From the NCBI GenBank assembly GCA_943914835.1, contig CALUDO010000005.1:1-64000 (forward strand): a DNA stretch of 64,000 nucleotides. The letters are read 5' to 3'. Both the position numbers and the translations under genes were made by a program. Under the pieces are notes generated by a model. It was not told the origin of the DNA. It searched no databases and was given only the letters and a program-made list of their open reading frames with translations. Shown here one piece after another: positions 49,675-57,983 of the stretch (positions within the stretch are counted from its first letter, which is position 1; every line of letters begins with the position of its first letter). The DNA comes from an uncultured Eremococcus sp. (lineage in GTDB: Bacteria; Bacillota; Bacilli; Lactobacillales; Aerococcaceae).

Positions 49675-52600
49675 TAATATCTAGCCATCCCTTCTAAGCT
49701 TGCTTGTCTATAAGTAATGTCTTCAACAAATCCGTCATACTTGCGACCACCAAGAATTAAAGTGTTCTCAATGACTGGCATGTTAACGGATAATTCACCG
49801 CCACTAAATTGGTATTGACTGTCTAGCTTACCGGCCGTTAAATTATTCATCTTGTCTGTAATTGACCGTGAATCAATGTCAGGTATTCCGGCATTAGCTA
49901 GTTTTCCGGCCATTTTCTCAGATGGCTTAACCATAGATTTCAAACCATTAACGAAACCTTGACCGGTATAATTACCGATGCTAGCAGTCACTCTTGAAGG
50001 TGAATGAATCCGTAACGCTGACCGCATTGCAGCCGCAGCTTGACTAGCAATAGATTGGGCTTTAGCAACGATAGCTCCACCCATAGCACTCAATCCAGCC
50101 AAGAACCCAGCCCCCATGTGATAACCAGCTGCTCTTGCTTGACCAGCGGCACTATTCATTGCAGCGACTGCCGATTGCATAGTGCTTCGGATAGTTGCTA
50201 AAACAGATTGCATAGTGGACTGAATCGTTGACCGGACCGCGTTAAATCCACTGGTTACACTCGATTTAATAGAATTCATTCCACTAGTTACACTAGACTT
50301 GATTGAATTCATACCACTAGTGACTGAAGACTTAATAGAATTCATTGAAGAAGTCACACTTGACTTAATCGAACTCATTCCACTAGTTACAGACGATTTA
50401 ATTGAACTCATTCCGCTGGTAACACTTGATTTAATTGAACTCATACCACTAGTAAAGGCGGACTTCATGGAATTCATACCACTAGTCACTCCAGAAGTCA
50501 TAGTAGACATGGTCGTTGAAATTGTTGAGCCAATCGTACTAAATGAGCTAGTCATCGATGACATAGTGCTACTAATTTGTGAGGCCATGGTACTAAATGA
50601 AGTGCCGACCGTTGATGACATGGTAGAAACCGAACTAGAGAACGTTGTAAATGACGTGCTGGCCGTGGTCAATCCTGTACCAATTTGACTGATACTAGTG
50701 CCAAATGAAGTAAAAGCCGTGCCGATACTCGTCATCCCTGTTTGAACAGATTGTAAACTGCTTTGGAAAGTTGTAAATGCAGTGGATAGAGAAGTAAAGG
50801 CCGATGATACTCTTGGTATTGAATCGCCAAAGCTAGTAAAGGCATTCTTAATGTTATCAATAGAACTCTTTGAGGTTTCTACCGATTCTTTGAGAGAATT
50901 TAACGCATTCTTAACGTTATCAATTCCTGTATTGGCAGTAGATGCAGAATCACCAATCGTTTGCAATCCTGAACCAATCTCCGTAAACGACGGACCTATT
51001 TCGCTTAGACCAGGAGCTGCCTCCGCTAATTTCTTAGCATTACCAGCCAACGTACCGAGTGAGGCCGCTAAGTCTAGTATGTTTAAATCAACAATCTTAG
51101 TAACCCCGTCCGCCATTTGATTGAAACCTTCACCAGCGTTCAATGCAGCCTCTCCGATTGAATCGAATACACCGGATACTCCTTCTAAAGTACTCTTGAT
51201 GACTTCTCCGACATCCTGGATAATCCCTCGGACACCTTCAAATACCTCTCTAATAGTTTCATTGAAGGTTTGAAGAACCCCATTAATCTGTTCAACCAAT
51301 CCGCTAATTTCCTCAACCAATCCACTGAATGAATCTATAATTTGAGAAACACCGTCTGTTATGGCCGTAATAATTTGAGATATAGCCGCCCCAATTTGAG
51401 GTGCTGCATTACCGATAGCGGTTATAACTTGAGCGATAGCCTCACCGATAGCCGTAGCTAATCCAGCAAATGCCGTAATAACTTGGGCCAATCCGCTTGA
51501 TACTGCTGATACGATTTGAGCAATAGCTGCTCCTATTTGAGATGCTGCGTTACCAATCGCCATGATGATTTGAGATATAGCTGCTCCTAATGAAGTGGCT
51601 AAACCACTAAATGCAGTGATGATCGCTGGCAATTGAGAAACAACAGCAGTCACCATTTCAGTTATTGCTGGTATAAATGGTGCTAGTGCTTGGACTATTT
51701 GAACAATGGTATCACCAATAATTTGAGCCAGTTGAATAAACACATTGCCGACAATCTCAACAATTGGAGTTACTGCCGTGATTATTTGTGCAATTGCCGA
51801 ACCAAGTGCAGCGACTATAGTAGCTATAGCCTCTCCCAAACCTTGGAACATGATGCTAACGGCCTCGGCAACTCCTCTTAGTACTGTGGCCACACCTTCT
51901 GCATTCATAGATAGTAACAATAGTGCTCCAACCACAATGGCCACTACACCACCCACAGTTGCTAAAGTAGATAGTAGGCCGGCAAATCCACCGGTCGCTG
52001 CAACGGCACTGCCTCCAGCAGAAGCAGTTGCACCACCAAAGGCTCCGAATAGACCAATAATATTACCAATCCAACCGGCTAAAGTACCGAATATCATGAG
52101 TAAAGGACCCATAGCGGCAACAATCATAGCAACCTTTCCGGCAATTGGTAGGTTATCCCACATGTTGCCAAGTACTCTTATAATATTCTTAGCGAACGTT
52201 TTAGCCGATTGGAGCATATCATCAAACAACTTGTCGAAGTCTGCGTTTTTCTGTCCTAGACCGGCCATAAAGTTTTCGGCGGCCGCTTTCATCATATTAA
52301 ATGACCCAGACACCGTTTCGGATGCTTCTTCAGCAGTCGTTCCAGTAATGCCCATTTCTTCTTGAGTGGTATGGATTGCCTCTATTAATTTATCAAACGG
52401 TATGTCTTTGACGTTCTCAGCCGTTGCTTTGAATGAATCTCCCATAACTCCAGATTCATTGACCAGTCGAGCCATTTCGCTAGCAGTACCACCATATCCA
52501 AGTTTTAAGTTATCTAACATCGTATAGTTATCTTTAGCAAACCCTTGATAAGCCCGTTGAATCTCTCCAATGTTAGTACCGAACTTGTTGGCATTATCTG

Positions 52601-53033
52601 ACATATCCACGATAGCCATATCAGCATACCTAGCAGCCTTCTTAGTGTCTCCACCTAGACCTTGTAGCAAGCTAGCGGAGAATGAGGTTACCTGTTCCAT
52701 ATACTTAGTCCCAGATACACCGGCACGTTGATAGGCACTTTCAGAATTGCTAATAACCGTCTTGGCAGAACCTTTGAACATGGTTTCAACACCACCAATA
52801 GCTTGCTCTAGGTCTGCATAAGATTTGATAGCTCCAACAACTCCGGCAGCAATAGGGGCGGTGATAAATGTAGACATGCCTTTGCCTACACTTTTCATAC
52901 TGTTACCAACCGCCTTAAATTTATCAGCCGCTCCACCCTCAAGGTTGTTTAAGGACTGCATCGCTTTATTAATACCACTAGAAAATTCAGAAGCATCAGC
53001 TATCAGCTTGGCAACAACTTGAAAATCAGCCAT
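49674..53033 (-). CDS. Tail tape measure protein
   Basis: 1119 residues. N-terminal tape-measure domain (DASEFSSGINKAMQSLNNLE; FITAPIAAGVVGAIKSYADL; ETMFKGSAKTVISNSESAYQ), a central set of hydrophobic helices (about 290-385), long Ala/Ile-rich repeats (AQVITAIGNAAPQIGAAISQ type, about 465-580), an 11-residue repeat array (SGMNSIKSSVT), then a C-terminal domain (AMRSALRIHSPSRVTASIGN). Start at 53033 is six bases after AAGGAGG. Length implies a tail of about 165 nm at 0.15 nm per residue (rule of thumb). Confidence 0.93.
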   Translation of the reverse strand: MADFQVVAKLIADASEFSSGINKAMQSLNNLEGGAADKFKAVGNSMKSVGKGMSTFITAPIAAGVVGAIKSYADLEQAIGGVETMFKGSAKTVISNSESAYQRAGVSGTKYMEQVTSFSASLLQGLGGDTKKAARYADMAIVDMSDNANKFGTNIGEIQRAYQGFAKDNYTMLDNLKLGYGGTASEMARLVNESGVMGDSFKATAENVKDIPFDKLIEAIHTTQEEMGITGTTAEEASETVSGSFNMMKAAAENFMAGLGQKNADFDKLFDDMLQSAKTFAKNIIRVLGNMWDNLPIAGKVAMIVAAMGPLLMIFGTLAGWIGNIIGLFGAFGGATASAGGSAVAATGGFAGLLSTLATVGGVVAIVVGALLLLSMNAEGVATVLRGVAEAVSIMFQGLGEAIATIVAALGSAIAQIITAVTPIVEIVGNVFIQLAQIIGDTIVQIVQALAPFIPAITEMVTAVVSQLPAIITAFSGLATSLGAAISQIIMAIGNAASQIGAAIAQIVSAVSSGLAQVITAFAGLATAIGEAIAQVITAIGNAAPQIGAAISQIITAITDGVSQIIDSFSGLVEEISGLVEQINGVLQTFNETIREVFEGVRGIIQDVGEVIKSTLEGVSGVFDSIGEAALNAGEGFNQMADGVTKIVDLNILDLAASLGTLAGNAKKLAEAAPGLSEIGPSFTEIGSGLQTIGDSASTANTGIDNVKNALNSLKESVETSKSSIDNIKNAFTSFGDSIPRVSSAFTSLSTAFTTFQSSLQSVQTGMTSIGTAFTSFGTSISQIGTGLTTASTSFTTFSSSVSTMSSTVGTSFSTMASQISSTMSSMTSSFSTIGSTISTTMSTMTSGVTSGMNSMKSAFTSGMSSIKSSVTSGMSSIKSSVTSGMSSIKSSVTSSMNSIKSSVTSGMNSIKSSVTSGMNSIKSSVTSGFNAVRSTIQSTMQSVLATIRSTMQSAVAAMNSAAGQARAAGYHMGAGFLAGLSAMGGAIVAKAQSIASQAAAAMRSALRIHSPSRVTASIGNYTGQGFVNGLKSMVKPSEKMAGKLANAGIPDIDSRSITDKMNNLTAGKLDSQYQFSGGELSVNMPVIENTLILGGRKYDGFVEDITYRQASLEGMARY
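50236..50500 (-). repeat. 33-base tandem repeats inside the tape measure gene
   Basis: Seven to eight copies of a 33-base unit encoding the 11-residue S-G-M-[NS]-S-[IM]-K-S-[SA]-[VF]-T. Copies differ at silent positions, so the array has been kept by protein-level selection. Hendecads are typical of helical tape-measure cores. Confidence 0.85.
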
Positions 53034-53361
53034 ATATTTCCTCCTTTCCAACCTTGGCTAGAATCCTGTTCATATCTGCCGAGGTTAATTGTTTTTCTTT
53101 TCTTTGAGGAGAAATAATATCTTTAATTGCTTGTTCAGAATCGTAGAAATCTCTGAACTTCTTAAAGTACGGTTTGTAAGTTTTACCGGACTTCACATCA
53201 GCCTTAATTTCCCGATTCTTCCACGCTTGATAGGACATATCTTCTCGTTTCTCTTGTCTTCTAAACTCCCTCGCCTTCATATAAATATCAAAGTCATCTG
53301 GAGTGCATCTTTTGGCATCAATAAGGGATAACCCAAACCAACCGATGCAGATAGCGATCAT
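53026..53361 (-). CDS. Tail assembly chaperone, second frame (gpT-like)
   Basis: 111 residues from the first ATG, Lys/Arg/Asp-rich (KRCTPDDFDIYMKAREFRRQ; KPYFKKFRDFYDSEQAI). The ATG has no separate ribosome site, but the frame stays open upstream to an AAAAAA run at 53405-53410, near the end of the preceding chaperone gene, so it is most likely made as a -1 frameshift extension of that protein. It overlaps the tape-measure start by eight bases. Confidence 0.78.
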   Translation of the reverse strand: MIAICIGWFGLSLIDAKRCTPDDFDIYMKAREFRRQEKREDMSYQAWKNREIKADVKSGKTYKPYFKKFRDFYDSEQAIKDIISPQRKEKQLTSADMNRILAKVGKEEIYG

Positions 53362-53393
53362 ATCCTTGAAGTTAGGATTGAAAGTATCTTCTT

Positions 53394-53750
53394 CTACTGG
53401 TCCATTTTTTGGATTGCTGATAGAAGTTTGTCCTTTTTTATTTCTTCGTGAAGCTCCTCGACAAACTCAACGTATTTCTTTCCGTCTGAAAGTAAATCTT
53501 CGATGAACGAACGAATGTTCTTAACAGACGGCTTGCTTTTCTCTGTTGATGTCGCCGCTTGAATCACTTTTTGAACAGTAATAGGGTCCTTAGATTCTAA
53601 TCCTTGTTCCATGAATGGCATGCCACCTTGTTTTGTGTTTACTTCTGTTCCTTGAACATCTAATCGAATCCCAAAGTATTCATTAACCTTATCCAAGAAG
53701 TCCCAACCAAAATAAAGCGTGTATTTTTTGTTAGCAATTTTAATTTCCAT
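53394..53750 (-). CDS. Tail assembly chaperone, first frame (gpG-like)
   Basis: 118 residues, starting MEIKIANKKYTLYFGWDFLD and containing VNEYFGIRLDVQGTEVN and NIRSFIEDLLSDGKKYVEFVEELHEEI. Matches the layout of G-type chaperones that bind tape-measure protein during tail assembly. The slippery run lies four codons before its stop. AAAAGGAG precedes the ATG; a terminator separates it from the tube gene. Confidence 0.8.
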   Translation of the reverse strand: MEIKIANKKYTLYFGWDFLDKVNEYFGIRLDVQGTEVNTKQGGMPFMEQGLESKDPITVQKVIQAATSTEKSKPSVKNIRSFIEDLLSDGKKYVEFVEELHEEIKKDKLLSAIQKMDQ

Positions 53751-53782
53751 GTATTAATTCTCCTTTTAGTCTGATTTTGATA

Positions 53783-53810
53783 AAAATAAAAAGGGAGCCG
53801 TCAAGCTCCC
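53783..53810 (-). terminator. Intrinsic terminator downstream of the major tail protein
   Basis: Minus strand: GGGAGC / GCTCCC with a short loop, then TTTTTATTTTT. Lets the tube protein be made in excess over the tail-tip genes, as is usual. Confidence 0.88.
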
Positions 53811-53821
53811 TAATAAAATGT

Positions 53822-54358
53822 CTATGCTCCGGCTGCTACGTCTCCGCCACCAAGTTTAGCGATTTGAGTATATTCGTACATCGTCTTCTTAACGGCCGCT
53901 AATTGTTCTTCGTTCAATGTATCAGTACCTTCTACACCGTTACCGTTAATAGCAAACTCATAAGATAACTCGGTTTGGCCGTCGGCTGGAGCTGAAATTT
54001 CAAACGAAGTGAAATACCCTTGGTAGTACTTCGCATCAAACTCTTTCGCCTCTGGGTCTGTAATATCTACTTCCCACATTTCTACTAAGGCGTTGCGGTC
54101 AAACATACCTTCCAATTGTCTCCAAGTAGTAATGGTTTCTTCATCATCAATATAAGCCAATGAAGTTACTTCAGCTGTATTCTCACCGTCACCAATCGTG
54201 TTGATTACACCGTCTTTGGTGATGATTGCCTCAGTTTCTTTCTCTTTAGTGATCGTATGCTCCGTTTGAAAACGGAGTTTAGCTCCGTCTTCCGTTTGAC
54301 GTTTGGCATGTTCACGGAAGAATAGGATTAGGTTTTTACCCATTAATAATTCAGCCAT
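53822..54358 (-). CDS. Major tail (tube) protein
   Basis: 178 residues, TP901-1-type tail tube protein: LLMGKNLILFFREHAKRQTE at the start, VTSLAYIDDEETITTWRQLE in the middle, and EFAINGNGVEGTD at the end. Its place before a terminator and the G/T chaperones fits. AAAGGATAATG gives a weak ribosome site. High expression is expected. Confidence 0.88.
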   Translation of the reverse strand: MAELLMGKNLILFFREHAKRQTEDGAKLRFQTEHTITKEKETEAIITKDGVINTIGDGENTAEVTSLAYIDDEETITTWRQLEGMFDRNALVEMWEVDITDPEAKEFDAKYYQGYFTSFEISAPADGQTELSYEFAINGNGVEGTDTLNEEQLAAVKKTMYEYTQIAKLGGGDVAAGA

Positions 54359-54364
54359 TTATCA

Positions 54365-54745
54365 TTATCCTTTCTTTGTATAAGTAATTTCTAGTTCAGT
54401 CGCAAAATGTAATATCCCTGGTGCATCTGGGGACTCTGGTTGGGGATATTCCCGCCAAGCGGTCCGTTGCATGTGATAAGGGAAATCAGTCTTGATTCTT
54501 ACAGTGGAGTCATGGAATTTGACTATTCCGTCATCAATCTTCTTCCGGTCTGTTCGTTTACCGAACCAATGGACCAAGATAGTGACCCGTCCAGTTAAGT
54601 CGTTCATTTCCCGTTGAGTGTTATATGGATTGTCGACAAAACAAAAAGGATACCTCGCTTCTGCATCTGGCAGATAGTCGTAGGTATCCATGATTTGTTC
54701 CGATAAAATATACAGTTGATTAAATATAGCGTTCGTAGGTGTCAT
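54365..54745 (-). CDS. Tail terminator/completion protein
   Basis: 126 residues. Segments ARYPFCFVDNPYNTQREMND, GRVTILVHWFGKRTDRKKID and LEITYTKKG are typical of gpU/DUF3168-like tail-terminator proteins, which cap the tube for joining to the head. Four-base overlap with the preceding gene (ATGA-type). Confidence 0.78.
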   Translation of the reverse strand: MTPTNAIFNQLYILSEQIMDTYDYLPDAEARYPFCFVDNPYNTQREMNDLTGRVTILVHWFGKRTDRKKIDDGIVKFHDSTVRIKTDFPYHMQRTAWREYPQPESPDAPGILHFATELEITYTKKG

Positions 54746-55101
54746 ACAAACAACCCCTCTGCTATCTCTCGAAGTTGGCTTTCAAACTTAGGAATAATCT
54801 CGTTGAAAGCCGGACGGATATGTGGTGTTCCACCTTGGTAACGTGTCCCGAATTCTTGGAAACCAGCATATCCAACACCCGACCTTATCTCGGCCGATAA
54901 CTTCCCTTGATAAGAGGCGGTTATGTTCTCTTTTAAAGCCCCAGTATCAACCGGAGCATGAGCTTTAGCACTTACTTTCATTAGCTCAGCATGATTCTTC
55001 AAAGAGGCACTCACGGCCTTTTCAGATTCAAACAAAGCTTTCTTTAGGACGGATTCTAATTCACCTTTACCTGTCCATTGAACTGCTATTTTTGTTCCCA
55101 A
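54742..55101 (-). CDS. HK97 gp10-like head-tail protein
   Basis: 119 residues. HAPVDTGALKENITASYQGK, then GYAGFQEFGTRYQGGTPHIRPAF, is the diagnostic pattern of the HK97 gp10/phage tail-component family. Translation starts at a TTG about ten bases after GGAGG, inside the preceding gene. Role in tail completion or head-tail joining. Confidence 0.85.
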   Translation of the reverse strand: MGTKIAVQWTGKGELESVLKKALFESEKAVSASLKNHAELMKVSAKAHAPVDTGALKENITASYQGKLSAEIRSGVGYAGFQEFGTRYQGGTPHIRPAFNEIIPKFESQLREIAEGLFV

Positions 55102-55406
55102 TCGTCAGCCACCTCCTTCAATCGTATAGACCCTTTAATTGGGGCATCTATGGTTTCAATCGGCACGAACGTACGACCTTGCCATTCCGCTTTAACAAAA
55201 GGTTTCTGTTCTTGCATGAATCTAGCAACAATCACTCGATTGTTACGGTCACCATACATCTCAAATACCTTGGCTTGAGAAACAAAGTTAATTAAGCAAG
55301 GAATGTTCCGGTTAACTAACTTAGTTAGCTGTTCATGCTCTCCAGTCCGAGGATTGTATGCCGTCCGTTCTTCTGTAATAAGGTCAATTCTATGAGGTGT
55401 TTTCAT
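55086..55406 (-). CDS. Head-tail stopper/closure protein
   Basis: 106 residues, beta-rich: MKTPHRIDLITEERTAYNPR, NIPCLINFVSQAKVFEMYG and NNRVIVARFMQEQKPF. Position between the gp6-like connector and the gp10-like protein is that of the SPP1 gp16-type stopper. Overlaps both neighbours. Confidence 0.75.
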   Translation of the reverse strand: MKTPHRIDLITEERTAYNPRTGEHEQLTKLVNRNIPCLINFVSQAKVFEMYGDRNNRVIVARFMQEQKPFVKAEWQGRTFVPIETIDAPIKGSIRLKEVADDWEQK

Positions 55407-55750
55407 ATAAATTTAACCTTACCTTTCTCTCTGTAAGACCCGTCCTCGTAGAAATCTCGAGCGATTATCTTAGCGTAAGGTTTAAAGAGGTCTTCCCAGT
55501 CCAGATAGGTGACAGAATAACCATCCACGCTCTCGGACTGAATCATCTCGCTGCCCTTTCGTTGATACATCTTATAAACCACACTCTCAAGAATGTAATT
55601 ATATTTAGAATCAACAAAGTCAACATTTGCTAGACCCATGAAATAACTAGAGGCATCATCGTATAGGTCCTCTAGTAGTAGGTCTTCTTCGGTATCTTGG
55701 AATGAGATACCCAAACGACGTTTAATCTTATACAGTTGAGTATCTTCCAT
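55403..55750 (-). CDS. Head-tail connector protein (gp6/gp15 type)
   Basis: 115 residues, mostly helical: YKIKRRLGISFQDTEEDLLL and ILESVVYKMYQRKGSEMIQS are typical of the small adaptor that binds beneath the portal. GGAGGGG before the ATG. Confidence 0.82.
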   Translation of the reverse strand: MEDTQLYKIKRRLGISFQDTEEDLLLEDLYDDASSYFMGLANVDFVDSKYNYILESVVYKMYQRKGSEMIQSESVDGYSVTYLDWEDLFKPYAKIIARDFYEDGSYREKGKVKFI

Positions 55751-55754
55751 AAGA

Positions 55755-56012
55755 CTACCCCTCCAATAACTTGATTAAGTCCGCTTTCTTAGCCTTAGAA
55801 TCGTACTCAATTCCTTCGCTATCCAACTCGGACTTCAATTCTTTGACGGTCATATCAGCATAACCGTCAATTTCTTCAACATAGGCTTGTTGCAGTAGGT
55901 TTTTCCCTTTAAGGACTGCTAACCGCTCCTCTGATACTTCGATAGTATCGCCAATGTTCAGAATTTTACGTTCTCGCTTATCAAAATAAGCCTTTATGAC
56001 CTTAACTTTCAT
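55755..56012 (-). CDS. Small phage head protein with HeH/SAP-like C-terminus
   Basis: 85 residues. N-terminal beta part (MKVKVIKAYFDKRERKILNI) and a C-terminal helix-extension-helix (DMTVKELKSELDSEGIEYDS followed by KAKKADLIKLLEG), the fold of LEM/HeH/Rho-N nucleic-acid binding modules. Found after the capsid gene in many phages; role unknown. Its start overlaps the capsid stop. Confidence 0.8.
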   Translation of the reverse strand: MKVKVIKAYFDKRERKILNIGDTIEVSEERLAVLKGKNLLQQAYVEEIDGYADMTVKELKSELDSEGIEYDSKAKKADLIKLLEG

Positions 56013-56932
56013 TAGACAGTTTCAACTTGAGGGGCTTTAACAACTGCAAAGCTTTCATTTGTTGGGATAGCCACGGCAATCTCAAACACCGCACGCAATG
56101 CTTGCATGTCTTGTTCGAATAAGTGAACGTCCCCAGAATCTGGACCAGCGTTTTGAGCCTTGGATAAGGTAGCATCTCCAGACACTTTCAAACGAAGTGA
56201 TGCGGTATTAGGTAGACCGTACTTGATACCCTTGAAGTCCCCAACGAAAAGATTGTTTTTTGGATATTCTTCACCATTAGCTAACTTCAATTCATGGTAA
56301 GGAATACCGTCTAACAAGTTAGTCGCACGGTCATAAGCATAAGCCTTGGTGTTTTCGTCATAGATTGTACGAAGGCCAACGTTTAGCGAACGATGTCCCA
56401 CGAAGGCAGTAGGGTCATTCTTAGGTGTCGCCTCTGCGGCTAACAAAGTGCCTAAGTTAAGGGGGTCTTCAATGACGTTGCCAGCAGTCGTAGCAGCTTC
56501 TAGGACGTTAGCTCCGAATGGGTTACCAGACAATCCTAAAAATACCGCCCCGTCAATCAATTTATTAAATTTATCAACGATCAACGGACGGACGGCATTG
56601 AAGTAGTCAGACCATGTGTAAGTTAAAAATTCTTCTGTTACTGGTAGAATAACGGCAATTTTCTTGGATTCTAGAACGTAATCTTTTGTTTCTACGTTAG
56701 CGACACCAATCTTTTCACCTTCGCCAACAAAGTAGGCATCAGATAATTCCCCGTCAATCGCTTTCTTGCGGACAATCTTTTGGTTACCCATTTCAACTCG
56801 TTCACCTAATTGAACCAATTTAGAGGTTTGAACTAATTCGTCAACAAATTGACGGGTAAAGTCTGCACTAGAAACTACCGTTCCAAGCGAATCAGACAAC
56901 ATTACTTTCTCTGGATTAAATTTTTGTACCAT
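56012..56932 (-). CDS. Major capsid protein
   Basis: 306 residues of HK97-fold type: QFVDELVQTSKLVQLGERVE, VGEGEKIGVANVETKDYVLE (E-loop/A-domain region), AVILPVTEEFLTYTWSDYFN, DGAVFLGLSGNPFGANVLEA and a C-terminal AVFEIAVAIPTNESFAVVKA. AAAAGGAG before the ATG. Follows the scaffold gene as usual. Builds the head shell. Confidence 0.92.
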   Translation of the reverse strand: MVQKFNPEKVMLSDSLGTVVSSADFTRQFVDELVQTSKLVQLGERVEMGNQKIVRKKAIDGELSDAYFVGEGEKIGVANVETKDYVLESKKIAVILPVTEEFLTYTWSDYFNAVRPLIVDKFNKLIDGAVFLGLSGNPFGANVLEAATTAGNVIEDPLNLGTLLAAEATPKNDPTAFVGHRSLNVGLRTIYDENTKAYAYDRATNLLDGIPYHELKLANGEEYPKNNLFVGDFKGIKYGLPNTASLRLKVSGDATLSKAQNAGPDSGDVHLFEQDMQALRAVFEIAVAIPTNESFAVVKAPQVETV

Positions 56933-56950
56933 ATATTAAATTCTCCTTTT

Positions 56951-57553
56951 TTATTTTTGGGCTGCTGCATCTAAAATATCGAAAATAGAACGGTCATCTT
57001 TGTTGCGACCCGTTCCGCCTCCTGTAATAGGGGGCTCTTGGCTTGAGTATTGTGACTTAATTTGAGACGTGTATTGAGATAACCACTCGGCACGCTCCGC
57101 CATACCTTCTAAGGAATCAGAACCGACTAGCCCAAGAGTAACCTCATTGGCTTGAATGCCTAGCTCTGCCAACGTGTTATATGATTCATCTTTAATATCC
57201 CGTTGCTTTTTCTCAGCTAGCAATTCTTCAATCTTCTTATCTCGGTCCTCTAATTCGCTTTGGTGTTTCTTTTGCTCTTTATCACGTTTGAATTCCTCTA
57301 GCTCTTTAGCGTTCATATTTGCCTCAGCTTGAGCCTGTTCAATCGCCTCTGCAATTAGTCGCTCTTGATTATTTTTCAACTCATCAATTTGAGCTTGATA
57401 TTTATCTTGGTCTTTCTTTAGTCGCCGTTTCATCTCGGCCACTGTAACGGTTGGCTCTTCTTTGCTTTCTTGTTGAGATTCCTCGACTTCCGGATTGTCG
57501 TTATCTTCAGCAAATAGTTGCAAGTCTAAACCTAATACATCTTTGTTTGTCAT
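56951..57553 (-). CDS. Capsid scaffold protein (DUF4355)
   Basis: 200 residues: short N-terminal NKDVLGLDLQLFAEDN head, a long charged coiled coil (about 45-135, EMKRRLKKDQDKYQAQIDEL and on), then a domain ending in GGGTGRNKDDRSIFDILDAA. This is the DUF4355 scaffold pattern. I chose the ATG eight bases after AAAGGAG; the longer frame starts 16 codons earlier without a site. Acts transiently in procapsid assembly. Confidence 0.87.
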   Translation of the reverse strand: MTNKDVLGLDLQLFAEDNDNPEVEESQQESKEEPTVTVAEMKRRLKKDQDKYQAQIDELKNNQERLIAEAIEQAQAEANMNAKELEEFKRDKEQKKHQSELEDRDKKIEELLAEKKQRDIKDESYNTLAELGIQANEVTLGLVGSDSLEGMAERAEWLSQYTSQIKSQYSSQEPPITGGGTGRNKDDRSIFDILDAAAQK

Positions 57554-57635
57554 AATACATTCTCCTTTTACGTTTTTACGTCTAACCTTGACGAATCTCA
57601 TGCACAGTTTTACGACGTAAACAAGGTTTGGTCGT

Positions 57636-57663
57636 ATAAAAATAGCCCGCCTATAGCGGGCTT
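57636..57663 (-). terminator. Intrinsic terminator ahead of the scaffold gene
   Basis: Minus-strand AGCCCGC / GCGGGCT with a short loop, followed by ATTTTTAT. The ~380 bases between the phosphoesterase and scaffold genes hold this, the small gene below and no other clear feature. Confidence 0.8.
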
Positions 57664-57746
57664 CTATGGTGGTAATCGGTATAAGCCTGTCATGAATCTA
57701 GGATAATCAACTAAGGACCTTGTCATAACATTGCTATCTATACCAA

Positions 57747-57878
57747 TCACTCCTCTTCTTCATCTTCAAAGTAATAAACCGTATTTAATTCATTCTCCAA
57801 CGGCTCGTTCTGCCCGTCCTCATATCCCATTTGATAAGCCTCAAGTAACATTGCAACGATCGTCTGAATATCTAACAT
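57747..57878 (-). CDS. 43-residue acidic phage peptide
   Basis: AAAGGAGACCT immediately precedes the ATG, and 43 codons follow: MLDIQTIVAMLLEAYQMGYE, then DGQNEPLENELNTVYYFEDE and EEE. The strong ribosome site and codon pattern argue that it is real. A further 28-codon frame starts at the GTG overlapping its stop, but with no room for a ribosome site. No family recognised. Confidence 0.6.
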   Translation of the reverse strand: MLDIQTIVAMLLEAYQMGYEDGQNEPLENELNTVYYFEDEEEE

Positions 57879-57983
57879 AGGTCTCCTTTAAAGCACTTTG
57901 CTAGTCAAGATACATAGTGGACCACCTTAACCTTTCTTAATAGATTTGTGGTAAACCAAGGATTCTCACCCCCTTACTATGCT

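Noticed and set aside
50299..50688. 129-codon frame opposite the tape measure repeats, and the repeat array as a possible CRISPR
   Set aside because: The repeats are in-frame 33-base coding units without spacers; the opposite frame is a by-product of them.
51745..52365. 206-codon frame opposite the tape measure gene
   Set aside because: Ala/Ile/Ser/Pro-rich mirror of the repetitive tape-measure codons; no ribosome site and no independent context.
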